From contig NZ_CP040443.1 of the NCBI RefSeq assembly GCF_005843885.1, positions 2,728,001 to 2,792,000 of the forward strand: DNA of 64,000 nt, written 5' to 3'. Shown piece by piece: positions 19,970-29,990 of the stretch. Made by a program: the position numbers and the translations under genes. Every line of letters starts with the position of its first letter. Positions within the stretch are counted from its first letter, which is position 1. The notes under the pieces are model-generated. The model was not told the DNA's origin, ran no database searches, and worked only from the letters and a program-made list of their open reading frames with translations. This stretch comes from Escherichia sp. E4742. GTDB lineage: Bacteria > Pseudomonadota > Gammaproteobacteria > Enterobacterales > Enterobacteriaceae.

Positions 19970-20947
19970 ATGAGCGAAACGGCATCCTGGCAGCCGAGCG
20001 CATCCATTCCTAACTTATTAAAACGCGCGGCGATTATGGCGGAGATCCGTCGTTTCTTTGCCGATCGTGGAGTGCTGGAGGTGGAGACGCCTTGTATGAG
20101 CCAGGCGACGGTAACCGATATTCATTTGGTCCCGTTTGAGACACGTTTCGTTGGCCCCGGACACTCTCAGGGGATGAATCTCTGGTTAATGACCAGCCCT
20201 GAATATCACATGAAACGCCTGCTGGTTGCCGGTTGTGGCCCCGTATTCCAGCTGTGCCGCAGCTTCCGTAATGAAGAGATGGGGCGTTATCACAACCCTG
20301 AGTTCACGATGCTGGAGTGGTATCGGCCGCATTATGATATGTACCGGTTGATGAACGAAGTTGACGATCTTCTGCAGCAAGTACTGGATTGCCCGGCTGC
20401 AGAAAGCCTTTCTTATCAGCAAGCCTTCTTACGTTATCTGGAAATTGATCCGCTCTCAGCTGATAAAACGCAGCTACGGGAAGTGGCGGCGAAACTGGAT
20501 CTGAGCAACGTTGCCGATACCGAAGAAGATCGCGATACACTGTTGCAGTTGCTGTTTACCTTTGGTGTGGAACCGAACATTGGTAAAGAAAAACCGACCT
20601 TTGTTTATCATTTCCCTGCCAGTCAGGCATCACTGGCGCAAATCAGTACCGAAGATCATCGGGTCGCAGAGCGCTTCGAGGTCTACTACAAAGGTATTGA
20701 GCTGGCGAATGGTTTCCACGAATTAACGGACGCCCGTGAACAGCAACAACGCTTTGAGCAGGATAACCGCAAACGTGCGGCGCGTGGTTTACCGCAGCAT
20801 CCAATTGACCAAAACCTCATAGAAGCTCTGAAAGTCGGTATGCCTGACTGCTCCGGCGTGGCTCTGGGCGTTGATCGTCTGGTGATGTTGGCGCTGGGCG
20901 CGGAGACGCTTGCGGAAGTGATTGCCTTTAGCGTTGACCGGGCATAA
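19970..20947 (+). CDS. epmA: EpmA (PoxA/GenX), EF-P beta-lysine ligase
   Basis: A 325-residue paralogue of the class II lysyl-tRNA synthetase catalytic domain that lacks the anticodon-binding domain. It activates (R)-beta-lysine and joins it to Lys34 of EF-P. Class II motifs are visible: RFFADRGVLEVETP (motif 1), RSFRNEE...HNPEFTMLEWY (motif 2) and GVALGVDRLVMLALG (motif 3). GGAG lies eight bases before the ATG at 19970. It diverges from frdA. Confidence 0.97.
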   Translation: MSETASWQPSASIPNLLKRAAIMAEIRRFFADRGVLEVETPCMSQATVTDIHLVPFETRFVGPGHSQGMNLWLMTSPEYHMKRLLVAGCGPVFQLCRSFRNEEMGRYHNPEFTMLEWYRPHYDMYRLMNEVDDLLQQVLDCPAAESLSYQQAFLRYLEIDPLSADKTQLREVAAKLDLSNVADTEEDRDTLLQLLFTFGVEPNIGKEKPTFVYHFPASQASLAQISTEDHRVAERFEVYYKGIELANGFHELTDAREQQQRFEQDNRKRAARGLPQHPIDQNLIEALKVGMPDCSGVALGVDRLVMLALGAETLAEVIAFSVDRA

Positions 20948-20973
20948 TTCTGAAAAATCATCTAATTAACCGC

Positions 20974-21012
20974 ACAGAATGGCGTTGTAACGCCATTCTG
21001 TAGCAGATATTT
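20974..21012 (+). terminator. epmA terminator hairpin
   Basis: ACAGAATGGCGTT (20974-20986) and AACGCCATTCTGT (20989-21001) are exact complements with almost no loop, so the top pairs must open. A broken T-rich run follows (AGCAGATATTTTCATTTTT), making this a moderate terminator. Confidence 0.65.
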
Positions 21013-21165
21013 TCATTTTTCTGCTGAAGGCCACAATTTAAGACTGGATATTTGTTATCATCCAGGTATCAATTCTGTATGGTTTTTTATTGCGGCCCGT
21101 CAATCGATGGGCAGTGCAGTTTAGTGCGCGCGTTTTATACATGTGCTAACTCTAAGGATAATTTC

Positions 21166-22668
21166 ATGCCTCACACGATAAAAAAGATGAGTCTGATAGG
21201 GCTCATATTGATGATCTTTACTTCAGTATTTGGGTTTGCCAATAGCCCGGCAGCTTATTATTTAATGGGGTATAGTGCGATTCCCTTTTATATATTTTCT
21301 GCATTATTATTTTTTATACCATTTGCCTTAATGATGGCAGAGATGGGCGCGGCCTATCGCAAAGAAGAAGGCGGCATCTATTCCTGGATGAATAATAGTG
21401 TCGGACCACGTTTCGCCTTTATCGGCACATTTATGTGGTTTTCCTCTTATATCATCTGGATGGTGAGTACCTCAGCTAAAGTCTGGGTACCATTTTCTAC
21501 GTTCCTCTACGGTACCGACATGACTCAGCACTGGCGCATTGCTGGCCTGGAGCCAACGCAGGTAGTGGGTCTGCTGGCGGTGGCATGGATGATCCTGGTT
21601 ACCGTGGTTGCTTCAAAAGGGATTAATAAAATTGCTCGTATTACTGCAGTAGGTGGTATTGCAGTAATGTGTCTTAATTTAGTATTACTGTTAGTGAGCA
21701 TTGCCATTTTGTTATTAAATGGTGGCCATTTTGCACAGGATATTAATTTCGTGGTATCGCCGAATCCAGGATATCAATCCGGTCTGGCGATGTTATCGTT
21801 TGTGGTATTTGCCATTTTCGCTTATGGCGGAATTGAAGCGGTTGGTGGTCTGGTAGATAAAACAGAAAACCCAGAAAAGAACTTTGCCAAAGGTATTGTT
21901 TTTGCCGCTATTGTTATTTCAATTGGTTATTCGCTGGCGATATTTTTATGGGGCGTCAGCACTAACTGGCAGCAGGTATTAAGTAATGGTTCCGTTAACC
22001 TCGGCAATATCACCTATGTACTGATGAAAAGCCTGGGGATGACGCTGGGTAACGTGTTGCATTTGTCACCTGAGGCGTCATTGTCGCTGGGCGTATGGTT
22101 TGCGCGTATTACCGGGCTTTCGATGTTCCTGGCTTACACCGGCGCGTTCTTTACACTTTGCTACTCGCCACTAAAAGCGATCATCCAGGGTACGCCGAAA
22201 GCGTTATGGCCGGAACCGATGACGCGCCTGAACGCCATGGGCATGCCGTCTATCGCCATGTGGATGCAGTGCGGGCTGGTTACTGTCTTCATCCTGCTGG
22301 TTTCGTTTGGCGGTGGTACTGCATCAGCGTTCTTTAACAAGCTGACGCTGATGGCGAACGTTTCCATGACGCTTCCCTATCTGTTCCTCGCGCTGGCTTT
22401 CCCATTCTTTAAAGCACGTCAGGATCTCGACAGACCATTTGTGATTTTCAAAACACACATGTCGGCAACGATCGCGACAGTGGTGGTGGTACTGGTGGTG
22501 ACGTTTGCGAACGTTTTCACCATTATCCAGCCAGTGGTTGAAGCCGGAGACTGGGATAGCACATTGTGGATGGTTGGCGGCCCTGTCTTCTTCTCGCTGT
22601 TAGCGATGGCGATTTACCAGAATTATTGCAGCAGAGTGGCAAAAAATCCGCAGTGGGTGGCTGAGTAA
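21166..22668 (+). CDS. yjeM: YjeM, APC-family amino-acid permease (putative)
   Basis: A 500-residue polytopic inner-membrane protein, about 12 helices, of the glutamate:GABA-antiporter-like branch of the APC superfamily. The start MPHTIKKMSLIGLILMIFTSVFGFAN includes the typical broken first helix; AAGGA precedes the ATG. A 38-codon in-frame extension upstream has no ribosome site and is left out. The substrate is unknown. Confidence 0.88.
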   Translation: MPHTIKKMSLIGLILMIFTSVFGFANSPAAYYLMGYSAIPFYIFSALLFFIPFALMMAEMGAAYRKEEGGIYSWMNNSVGPRFAFIGTFMWFSSYIIWMVSTSAKVWVPFSTFLYGTDMTQHWRIAGLEPTQVVGLLAVAWMILVTVVASKGINKIARITAVGGIAVMCLNLVLLLVSIAILLLNGGHFAQDINFVVSPNPGYQSGLAMLSFVVFAIFAYGGIEAVGGLVDKTENPEKNFAKGIVFAAIVISIGYSLAIFLWGVSTNWQQVLSNGSVNLGNITYVLMKSLGMTLGNVLHLSPEASLSLGVWFARITGLSMFLAYTGAFFTLCYSPLKAIIQGTPKALWPEPMTRLNAMGMPSIAMWMQCGLVTVFILLVSFGGGTASAFFNKLTLMANVSMTLPYLFLALAFPFFKARQDLDRPFVIFKTHMSATIATVVVVLVVTFANVFTIIQPVVEAGDWDSTLWMVGGPVFFSLLAMAIYQNYCSRVAKNPQWVAE

Positions 22669-22674
22669 TCAGAT

Positions 22675-22701
22675 GCCCTATCGTCGGCCTGACGATAGGG
22701 C
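22675..22701 (+). other. Hairpin after yjeM
   Basis: GCCCTATCGTC (22675-22685, first base G) and GACGATAGGGC (22691-22701) form a perfect 11-bp stem with a 5-base loop. No T-tract follows, so it is more likely an mRNA-stabilising or Rho-assisting structure than a classical terminator. Confidence 0.55.
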
Positions 22702-22765
22702 GTAATGACAGGGAATTAGTGGGATTTCGTATGCGCTATAGCGAAATTAAACTACGGGTTACCTC

Positions 22766-23080
22766 ATGAGTGCGCGCATGTTTGTCTTGTGCTGCATCTG
22801 GTTTGTTGTGGCGATCCCCTGGATACTCATCACTTCCACGCTGGACAAAGAGTGGATGATTGATGAAGGCGGGGTTAAAAACATCTGCGATGTGCTGGAG
22901 TATCTGGAAAATGACGATACCCGTGATGTCGGTGTGATATTGACGTTGCCGCTCTTTTTCCCTTTTCTCTGGTTCGCGCTGCGTCGAAAAAAAGGCGGCT
23001 GGTTTATGTACGTCACCGCACTTGCGATCTTCGGCTATTGGCTGTGGCAGTTTTTCCTGCGCTATCAGTTTTGTTTGTGA
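22766..23080 (+). CDS. yjeO: YjeO, small inner-membrane protein
   Basis: A 104-residue protein with an N-terminal hydrophobic helix (MFVLCCIWFVVAIPWILITS) and a C-terminal hydrophobic region (about residues 58-100) split by the basic RRKKGG stretch. I recognise it as E. coli YjeO by sequence and by its place ahead of mscM. The function is unknown. Between it and yjeM are only 97 bases. Confidence 0.8.
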   Translation: MSARMFVLCCIWFVVAIPWILITSTLDKEWMIDEGGVKNICDVLEYLENDDTRDVGVILTLPLFFPFLWFALRRKKGGWFMYVTALAIFGYWLWQFFLRYQFCL

Positions 23081-23110
23081 GCCGGAGTGGTTCATCCGGC
23101 CACAAAGACC

Positions 23111-26100
23111 TTACAAACTTCCCGCCTGACGACCTTTACCCGCAGAAGTCAGCGTTCTCCCCGTTTGTTTACCATTCAGGCTTTCCAGACGCATCTGGAA
23201 GGGCGGGAATGGCATATCAATACCGTGGGCGTGGAAGCCCGCCAGAATCAGTTGATGGATTTCATGGCGCAGCGGCATGCGGTGACCCATTTCTGCGGCG
23301 TAAATACGCAGCTCGAAAATTTGGATCCCTTGCTGTAGATCCACCAGGAAGACTTCCGGCGCCGGATTGTCGATCACCAGCGAGCAGCGACGCGCAGCGT
23401 TAAGCAAGATTTCCGTCACTTCTTCACTGTTGGCATCAGCAGGGGCCGGAATCGTCAACACCACGCGCGTGACCGAGTCAGAGAGCGACCAGTTGATAAA
23501 CTGCTCAGTAATAAACGCCTTGTTCGGCACGATAATCTCTTTACGGTCCCAGTCGCTGATGGTGGTGGCGCGGGTGTTAATTTTCGTCACGCTACCGGTA
23601 AGATCGCGGATCGTTACCGTATCGCCAATGCGAATCGGTTTTTCGAACAGGATAATCAGGCCAGAGATAAAGTTGGCGAAAATTTCCTGCAAACCAAAAC
23701 CGAGACCAACACCGAGCGCGGCGACCAGCCACTGCAATTTCGACCACTCAATACCAATCATTGAGAAGCCGACCAGCCCGCCAATCAGCATCAGCAGATA
23801 TTTGGTGATGGTGGTGATGGCGTAGCCCGTACCCGGCGTTAAATCCAGGTGCTGCAAAATCGCCAGTTCCAGCAGCGCGGGCAGGTTGCGCACCAGCTGC
23901 GTGGTGATGATAAACACCAGAATGGCAATCAGCACCGCACCGAGGGTAATCGGCTCCAGGCTTTCTACGCCCTGTACCGTGGAAGTGACATCCCACAGCG
24001 AAATATTTTCAAGGAAGCCGAAAGCGGAATGGATTTCTGACCACAGCACAATGACCGAAAGCAGGGCGATCAACATCAAAATTGAGCGCACCAGCCGCAA
24101 GGATTGCGCACTGATAGCATCGAGATCGACTTCGCTTTCATCGACTTCAATTGCCCCTTCCGGGCTACTGTGATGATGCGCTTCCTCTTCGCCACGCGCA
24201 CGTTGCGCTAACATCTCTGCCCGGCGATGCTTCGCCCGGTCAAACGCCAGTCTGCGTCGCTGTATTAGCATCCAGCGGCGGATAACGTGATAAACCACCA
24301 ACAGCAGGAACCAGATGGCGACCGAGGTTTCAAGCCTTGCTAACAGCGCCTGTGCCGTTGCCAGGTAACCGACTGCCGCTGCCAGAATAGCGACCAACGG
24401 CGCGCCAATCATCATGTTCCACAGCATATGGTTGGTAATGTTGTCGCCGCTGCCTTCTTTGTTGAGATACAGCGGAATCCCGGCCTTTTTCAGGCTGAGG
24501 GTGACCACTGCGAGTGCACCGCAAATGAGGATGAAGCAAAGACGTCCCAGCGAACCGGAAAACTCGCGGTCGTCGAGATTATCGAACATCATCAGCGCCA
24601 TAATCAGCGGCACGATAAGCCCGATGCTCATCAGGTAGTAGCGCATCCCGCGGGAAACACGTTCGCGCGGCCAGCCAAAATGGGCAATAAACAAGCCGTT
24701 AGGGCGGGCAAAGGTGGCGCAAATCATCACTACCCACAGCAGCGGCACGGTGGCCGTTACGCCATCGCCAATCGCTACCGCCAGCGGATAAGGCCACGCC
24801 TCGCGCAAGCCGTAACCCAGCGTCATCCACAGCACCGGCAGTGGTGACGCGACGAGAATCGACCAGAAAAGGGTGCGTAATGTCAGCCAGAAGTGATCCT
24901 GAGTCACTTTGCCGACTTTCGCTGCCGAACGTTCGAGAAAACGGGTGAAATAGCGACGCGAGTAAATACTGCAACCGACCAGAATCAACGCGCCAAACAG
25001 CGGCAAAATCGTCTCTTTGCTGGTCAGCATCATGATGCTGGCTTTACCTAACTGGCTGAAGGTGTCCAGCGAGATGAGGCGGCGCAGATCCTGGGCGATC
25101 TCCAGTGGCCAGGTGATGGTCATCGGGCGCACGTCAGAGGTCCAGAACAGATAGCGGTGCGTCGCTTCGTTCACCTCTTTCAGCGCATCTTCTAGCTGCC
25201 CGTTGGAGACTTTCAGCTTGGTCAGTTCCAGCAGTAGCGTGTCGCCACCCTGCAACAATGAGTTCAGCAACTCACGCTGAGTACGCAGTTGTGCTTCGAG
25301 AATACGGTTTTGCTCGGCGGTCAGCGGCTGACCGTCAGCCTGAAGGATTTGTCGCAGTTGCGGTTGTTTATTGAGTAGATCCTCATAGTGCAACCGTTGC
25401 ACGCGCAACTGCGCCATTTCGGTATCAAGTTGTTGCGGTTTCGGCATTTCCGGCAGTCGTGCCACCTGCGCTCGCAACGCTTCGCCGAGCAGGTTGGACG
25501 CTCCCAGCCATTGTGACTGCTCGCGCAGGGTATTCAGCGCCTGCCGGACCTGTAATGTCTGGCTGGCAGCCTGACGCTGTTGCGAAGCGACGAGATCCAT
25601 TCGCTGTGCCTGCTGATTCAGCGCCGCCGAAAGTTCGCGGTTAATTTTGAATTGCGCGACGATATCTTTCGGTAAATCGGCACTGCTTTCAGCCAACAAC
25701 TCGGTGCTTTCCAGCGCCCGCTCCGCCTCAAGCTGGCGTTGGCTGTTCAACTGATTACGTAAGGCCTGCAAATACGCATCCAGCTGCTGGCTCTCTTTTT
25801 CCGCCAGCTCAGAGCGCAAGCGCGCTAATTCCTGGCGGTTATTGGCAGACAGCTGCGCCAGCTCCAGTTCATCAACGAGGGCTTTCAGACGTGCGGAGTC
25901 AGACTGTAACGCGAAATTTTGTGCCTGATTAAGCGGGGTATTGCCGGTAAGCGTTCCCAGGCGGCGCTCAATTTCATTTAACTGACGACGGGCATCGGTT
26001 TGCTGTTGCGGCAGTTGATTCAGTGAATCCGCTATCTCGCGGGCGCGTTCCTGCTCTTGCTGGGCCTGACGGCTCTTATCCAGCAACTGACTGCTGACCT

Positions 26101-26434
26101 GGAGAATTTCCTGATTCAGCGCATCGGTAGACATTCCCGGTGACACGCTGCGCGGCTCGTCACGCATGTTGTTTAACTGTGCGCGAAGGGTAGCGGAGAG
26201 TTTCGGGTAATTATCAATGACTTCTTGATATTGCTTGATGCGCTCAAGGGAACCTTTTCGTTCCTCAAGCGCATTTAAGGCAGACTGGAGCGCCTCTACG
26301 ACTTCCGGCTGCACGGATTTCGCCGCTTTTGCCTGCTCCAGTTCCTGTGTGATTTGTTTGCTATCGGGGGCCGTCGCGGCGTACGCCCCCCAACTGAGGC
26401 ACCAGGCCATCAGAAAAGTGATAATCAGGCGCAC
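23111..26434 (-). CDS. mscM: MscM (YjeP), miniconductance mechanosensitive channel
   Basis: A 1107-residue inner-membrane protein of the MscS/MscK family giving a small-conductance channel that opens under osmotic downshock. A signal peptide (MRLIITFLMAWCLSWGAYA) leads into a long periplasmic coiled coil rich in Q, L, E and R (about residues 25-470), then about eleven helices. The MscS core follows, with the pore helix region ALGVGLGFGLQEIFANFISG and the beta domain FEKPIRIGDTVTI. It lies 21 bases after psd. Confidence 0.96.
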   Translation of the reverse strand: MRLIITFLMAWCLSWGAYAATAPDSKQITQELEQAKAAKSVQPEVVEALQSALNALEERKGSLERIKQYQEVIDNYPKLSATLRAQLNNMRDEPRSVSPGMSTDALNQEILQVSSQLLDKSRQAQQEQERAREIADSLNQLPQQQTDARRQLNEIERRLGTLTGNTPLNQAQNFALQSDSARLKALVDELELAQLSANNRQELARLRSELAEKESQQLDAYLQALRNQLNSQRQLEAERALESTELLAESSADLPKDIVAQFKINRELSAALNQQAQRMDLVASQQRQAASQTLQVRQALNTLREQSQWLGASNLLGEALRAQVARLPEMPKPQQLDTEMAQLRVQRLHYEDLLNKQPQLRQILQADGQPLTAEQNRILEAQLRTQRELLNSLLQGGDTLLLELTKLKVSNGQLEDALKEVNEATHRYLFWTSDVRPMTITWPLEIAQDLRRLISLDTFSQLGKASIMMLTSKETILPLFGALILVGCSIYSRRYFTRFLERSAAKVGKVTQDHFWLTLRTLFWSILVASPLPVLWMTLGYGLREAWPYPLAVAIGDGVTATVPLLWVVMICATFARPNGLFIAHFGWPRERVSRGMRYYLMSIGLIVPLIMALMMFDNLDDREFSGSLGRLCFILICGALAVVTLSLKKAGIPLYLNKEGSGDNITNHMLWNMMIGAPLVAILAAAVGYLATAQALLARLETSVAIWFLLLVVYHVIRRWMLIQRRRLAFDRAKHRRAEMLAQRARGEEEAHHHSSPEGAIEVDESEVDLDAISAQSLRLVRSILMLIALLSVIVLWSEIHSAFGFLENISLWDVTSTVQGVESLEPITLGAVLIAILVFIITTQLVRNLPALLELAILQHLDLTPGTGYAITTITKYLLMLIGGLVGFSMIGIEWSKLQWLVAALGVGLGFGLQEIFANFISGLIILFEKPIRIGDTVTIRDLTGSVTKINTRATTISDWDRKEIIVPNKAFITEQFINWSLSDSVTRVVLTIPAPADANSEEVTEILLNAARRCSLVIDNPAPEVFLVDLQQGIQIFELRIYAAEMGHRMPLRHEIHQLILAGFHAHGIDMPFPPFQMRLESLNGKQTGRTLTSAGKGRQAGSL

Positions 26435-26455
26435 GTCAGCGTTTCCTTTGATGGA

Positions 26456-27424
26456 TTAGACCTGGTCTTTTTTATCGTCAACCAATGGGCTGGCGTCGTG
26501 TTCTGCTTCGATCTCTTCAGCAGGAAGCGGGGCTGGTTCAGCGTCTGGCGTAACAAAGGTTTCGGTAGATACTGCCAGCGGCTGGCCAATTTTCGTGACA
26601 GACAGGCTTTCCAGTTGCTCAACCAGATTCACTTTACCTGGTGCAAACAGGTTGATAACGGTAGAGCCAAGTTTAAAGCGACCCATTTCCTGGCCTTTCA
26701 GCAGCGCCACAGAACCGTCGTTTTCCCCGGCAGGCCAGGTCCAGCGTTTGATGATGCCTTCGCGCGGTGGTGTAATGGTACCCGCCCAGACAGTCTCAAT
26801 GCTGCCAACAATCGTCGCACCGACCAGAATCTGCGCCATCGGGCCAAATTCGGTATCGAACAGGCAGATAACACGCTCGTTACGGGCAAACAGATTTGGC
26901 ACGTTCTGAGCAGTGAGATGGTTAACGGAGAAGAGATCGCCCGGCACATAGATCATCTCACGCAGAATACCGTTACACGGCATGTGTACGCGGTGGTAGT
27001 CACGCGGGGAGAGGTAAGTGGTCACAAACGTACCGTTGCGGAACAGGTCCGCCATCAGATAGTTGCCTGCCAGCAGGGCTTCGAGGCTGTAATTGTGGCC
27101 TTTGGCTTGCAGGATTTTATCTTCTTCAATTTTACCTAGCTGGCTGATAACGCCATCGGCAGGCATGACCAGAACATTCGGATCGGTATCGATTGGGCGT
27201 ACTTCGTCACGCAGCGGACGGACAAAAAATTCGTTAAAGGTGCGGTAGCTGGCAGTATCCGGCTTCTGCGCCTCTTGCATGTCGACTTTGTAGTATTTAA
27301 CGAACAGATCGATAACCAGTTTTGTCAGCCATCCTGCTCGCTTGCTTGCGCCCCAACCCGCCAGGCGAGTAAGCCATAGTTTCGGCAGAATGTACTGTAG
27401 CGAAAGTTTAAATGAATTTAACAA
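26456..27424 (-). CDS. psd: Psd, phosphatidylserine decarboxylase proenzyme
   Basis: A 322-residue inner-membrane-associated proenzyme that makes phosphatidylethanolamine. It is cleaved by itself at the LGST motif (in MGRFKLGSTVINLF, about residues 251-254), giving a pyruvoyl group on the serine. Both chains are encoded in one frame. The acidic C-terminal tail (PLPAEEIEAEHDASPLVDDK) is variable among strains. It sits between rsgA and mscM; a hairpin (27457-27478, GATCCGGC/GCCGGATC) lies in the rsgA-psd gap. Confidence 0.97.
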   Translation of the reverse strand: MLNSFKLSLQYILPKLWLTRLAGWGASKRAGWLTKLVIDLFVKYYKVDMQEAQKPDTASYRTFNEFFVRPLRDEVRPIDTDPNVLVMPADGVISQLGKIEEDKILQAKGHNYSLEALLAGNYLMADLFRNGTFVTTYLSPRDYHRVHMPCNGILREMIYVPGDLFSVNHLTAQNVPNLFARNERVICLFDTEFGPMAQILVGATIVGSIETVWAGTITPPREGIIKRWTWPAGENDGSVALLKGQEMGRFKLGSTVINLFAPGKVNLVEQLESLSVTKIGQPLAVSTETFVTPDAEPAPLPAEEIEAEHDASPLVDDKKDQV

Positions 27425-27520
27425 AGTAGCCTCCAGGCCATTGTTTTGTCGTTCCTGATCCGGCGTACATGCCGGATCCTGAAAAAAAGGGGACGATTCT
27501 AACGACGGTTAGCTTAATTG

Positions 27521-28573
27521 TCAGTCATCCGTATCAGAAAAGTTTTTACGCGTTTTTACCTGCGCCATGCTTTCCAGAATACGGTGATAGTTTTCGAAAC
27601 GGGTTTCCGCGATTTTCCCTTCGTCAACGGCTTCACGGATAGCGCAGCCCGGATCGGTATCGTGTTTGCAATCGCGGTATTTGCACAGACCTAAATAGTC
27701 ATGGAATTCGACAAAACCGTGAGTGATTTGTTCCGGCTCGAGATGCCAGAGTCCGAATTCGCGTACCCCAGGAGAATCAATCACATCGCCGCCGTGCGGG
27801 AAGTGATACAACCGAGCGGCAGTAGTGGTGTGCTGGCCCAGACCTGAGTTGTCAGAGACATCGTTGGTCAGGATCTCTTTTTGCAGCCCCAGCAACGCGT
27901 TCAGCAGGCTGGATTTGCCGACGCCAGATTGCCCGGCAAAAATGCTGATGCGTCCGGTCAGCGCCTCTTCCAGCGGTTTCAGCCCATCCTGAGTATGGCT
28001 GGAAACCATCAATACGCGATAACCGATGTTGCGGTAGATATCCATCTGTTCGTTGACGAACGCCATGCCTTCGTCGTCCAACAGGTCTATCTTGTTGAGC
28101 ACAATAATCGGCTCAATCTGCAAGGTTTCGCAGGCTACCAGGTAACGGTCGATGATATTGAGCGACAGCTCCGGCAAAATGGCGGAGACAATAACAATCT
28201 GATCGATGTTGGCGGCGATGGGTTTCACGCCGTCGTAGAAATCCGGGCGTGTTAACACCGAGGTGCGCTCATGCACCGCTTCCACGATCCCTTTGACATT
28301 TACGCCTTCCGCCGCCGGTTTACCCGGACGCCAGACTACGCGGTCGCCGGTTACCAGTGAACGGATGGTGCGGCGAATATTGCAGCGGTGAACGTCGCCA
28401 TCGGCGGATTCCACATCAGCGTGCATACCAAAGCGGCTGATGACGATACCTTCATCAGGCTCGCCAAACAGATTGTCGTCGTAGTCGGGCTTCTCCTTAG
28501 ACGTTTTAAGACGACGCTGGTGATTGGCGTTCACGCGGCGCTGCTGGCCTTTGGAGAGTTTATTTTTACTCAA
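27521..28573 (-). CDS. rsgA: RsgA (YjeQ), circularly permuted ribosome-assembly GTPase
   Basis: A 350-residue GTPase that acts late in 30S subunit maturation. Its order is an OB-fold, then a permuted GTPase domain with LNKIDLLDD (G4) ahead of GQSGVGKSSLLNAL (G1) and DSPGVREFGL (G3), then a zinc knuckle (CKYRDCKHDTDPGC). It starts with a TTG at 28571-28573, which gives MSKNKLSKGQQRR. The 11-residue upstream extension is less likely. It diverges from orn. Confidence 0.96.
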   Translation of the reverse strand: MSKNKLSKGQQRRVNANHQRRLKTSKEKPDYDDNLFGEPDEGIVISRFGMHADVESADGDVHRCNIRRTIRSLVTGDRVVWRPGKPAAEGVNVKGIVEAVHERTSVLTRPDFYDGVKPIAANIDQIVIVSAILPELSLNIIDRYLVACETLQIEPIIVLNKIDLLDDEGMAFVNEQMDIYRNIGYRVLMVSSHTQDGLKPLEEALTGRISIFAGQSGVGKSSLLNALLGLQKEILTNDVSDNSGLGQHTTTAARLYHFPHGGDVIDSPGVREFGLWHLEPEQITHGFVEFHDYLGLCKYRDCKHDTDPGCAIREAVDEGKIAETRFENYHRILESMAQVKTRKNFSDTDD

Positions 28574-28667
28574 TCGTACAGACTCCTGGTCGCCCCTGAT
28601 GGGCAAAACATCTATGATACACGCAATTGTGGATCAATATAGTCACTGTGAATGGGTGGAAAATAGC

Positions 28668-29213
28668 ATGAGTGCCAATGAAAACAACCTGATTTGGATC
28701 GATCTTGAGATGACCGGTCTGGATCCCGAGCGCGATCGCATTATTGAGATTGCCACGCTGGTGACCGATGCCAACCTGAATATTCTGGCAGAAGGGCCGA
28801 CCATTGCAGTACACCAGTCTGATGAACAGCTGGCGTTGATGGACGACTGGAACGTGCGTACTCATACCGCCAGCGGGCTGGTGGAGCGCGTGAAAGCGAG
28901 CACGATGGGCGATCGTGAAGCTGAACTGGCAACGCTCGAATTTTTAAAACAGTGGGTGCCTGCGGGTAAATCACCTATCTGCGGTAACAGCATCGGTCAG
29001 GATCGCCGCTTCCTGTTCAAATACATGCCGGAACTGGAATCGTACTTCCACTACCGCTATCTCGATGTCAGCACGCTGAAAGAACTGGCGCGCCGCTGGA
29101 AGCCGGAAATTCTCGACGGTTTTACCAAGCAGGGGACGCATCAGGCGATGGATGATATCCGCGAATCAGTTGCGGAACTGGCTTACTACCGGGAGCACTT
29201 CATCAAGCTGTAA
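28668..29213 (+). CDS. orn: Oligoribonuclease
   Basis: A 181-residue 3'-5' exoribonuclease of the DEDDh family that degrades dinucleotides, including pGpG from c-di-GMP turnover; essential in E. coli. The first motif is WIDLEMTGLD, and the later acidic motif and DEDDh histidine are in GTHQAMDDIRES. The ATG at 28668 gives MSANENNLIW; the 48-residue extension upstream is out of register with the family. Confidence 0.98.
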   Translation: MSANENNLIWIDLEMTGLDPERDRIIEIATLVTDANLNILAEGPTIAVHQSDEQLALMDDWNVRTHTASGLVERVKASTMGDREAELATLEFLKQWVPAGKSPICGNSIGQDRRFLFKYMPELESYFHYRYLDVSTLKELARRWKPEILDGFTKQGTHQAMDDIRESVAELAYYREHFIKL

Positions 29214-29338
29214 AATTTTTCCTGGTCACGTAACCGCCGGAATCCACTTGCGGCGGCGTGATTTTGACGCTAAATTGAACGTCTTGCTGATAATTTCAGC
29301 ACTTGAGATAAAAATTCGAAAAATTTTTTTTAGGGGGG

Positions 29339-29366
29339 TTGCAGAGGGAAAGATTTCTCGTATAAT
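29339..29366 (+). promoter_or_regulatory. Promoter of the tRNA-Gly cluster
   Basis: TTGCAG (29339-29344) and TATAAT (29361-29366) are 16 bases apart, followed by the GC-rich discriminator GCGCCTCCC typical of stringently controlled stable-RNA promoters. It lies 57 bases ahead of the first tRNA, after a very AT-rich upstream stretch that may act as an UP element. Confidence 0.85.
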
Positions 29367-29423
29367 GCGCCTCCCGTAACGACGCAGAAATGCGAAATTA
29401 CGAAAGCAAAAGTTAAGTAGTAC

Positions 29424-29499
<76 letters not shown>

Positions 29500-29534
29500 A
29501 AATTTGAAAGTGCTGTAAAGTACAGACCACCCAA

Positions 29535-29610
<76 letters not shown>

Positions 29611-29645
29611 AAATTTGAAAGTGCTGCAAAGCACAGACCACCCAA

Positions 29646-29721
<76 letters not shown>

Positions 29722-29990
29722 AATTCTTCTCCCAATAAAATATCCACAGCGACGCGATGCGTTATTGCTGGTTTTTGTTGTCTCTGACAAACTCTTGTAA
29801 ACAGAGTTATCCACAGGTCCGGGCTGTAATCTTAATTTCAGAAAAACTTCGCACGGTGAATAGTAATTTTTTAACCTGTTGATATATAAGTTGAAAATTA
29901 AGATTGTATTTTGTCGTATCGATCACTTGACGATGATATTCGTCTTGAATTGCAATGCGTTTTTATTTTTATTCACAAGCTGTGGATGAA
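29722..29990. other. AT-rich gap between tRNA-Gly array and queG
   Basis: A 269-base AT-rich stretch holding TTATCCACAG (29808-29817) and TGTGGATGAA (about 29981-29990). The first resembles a DnaA box (TTATCCACA), but one isolated box far from an origin means little. No gene is seen. Confidence 0.5.

Noticed and set aside
29808..29817. TTATCCACAG resembling a DnaA box
   Set aside because: Single box with no cluster, no AT-rich unwinding repeats and no replication gene nearby; not evidence for an origin.
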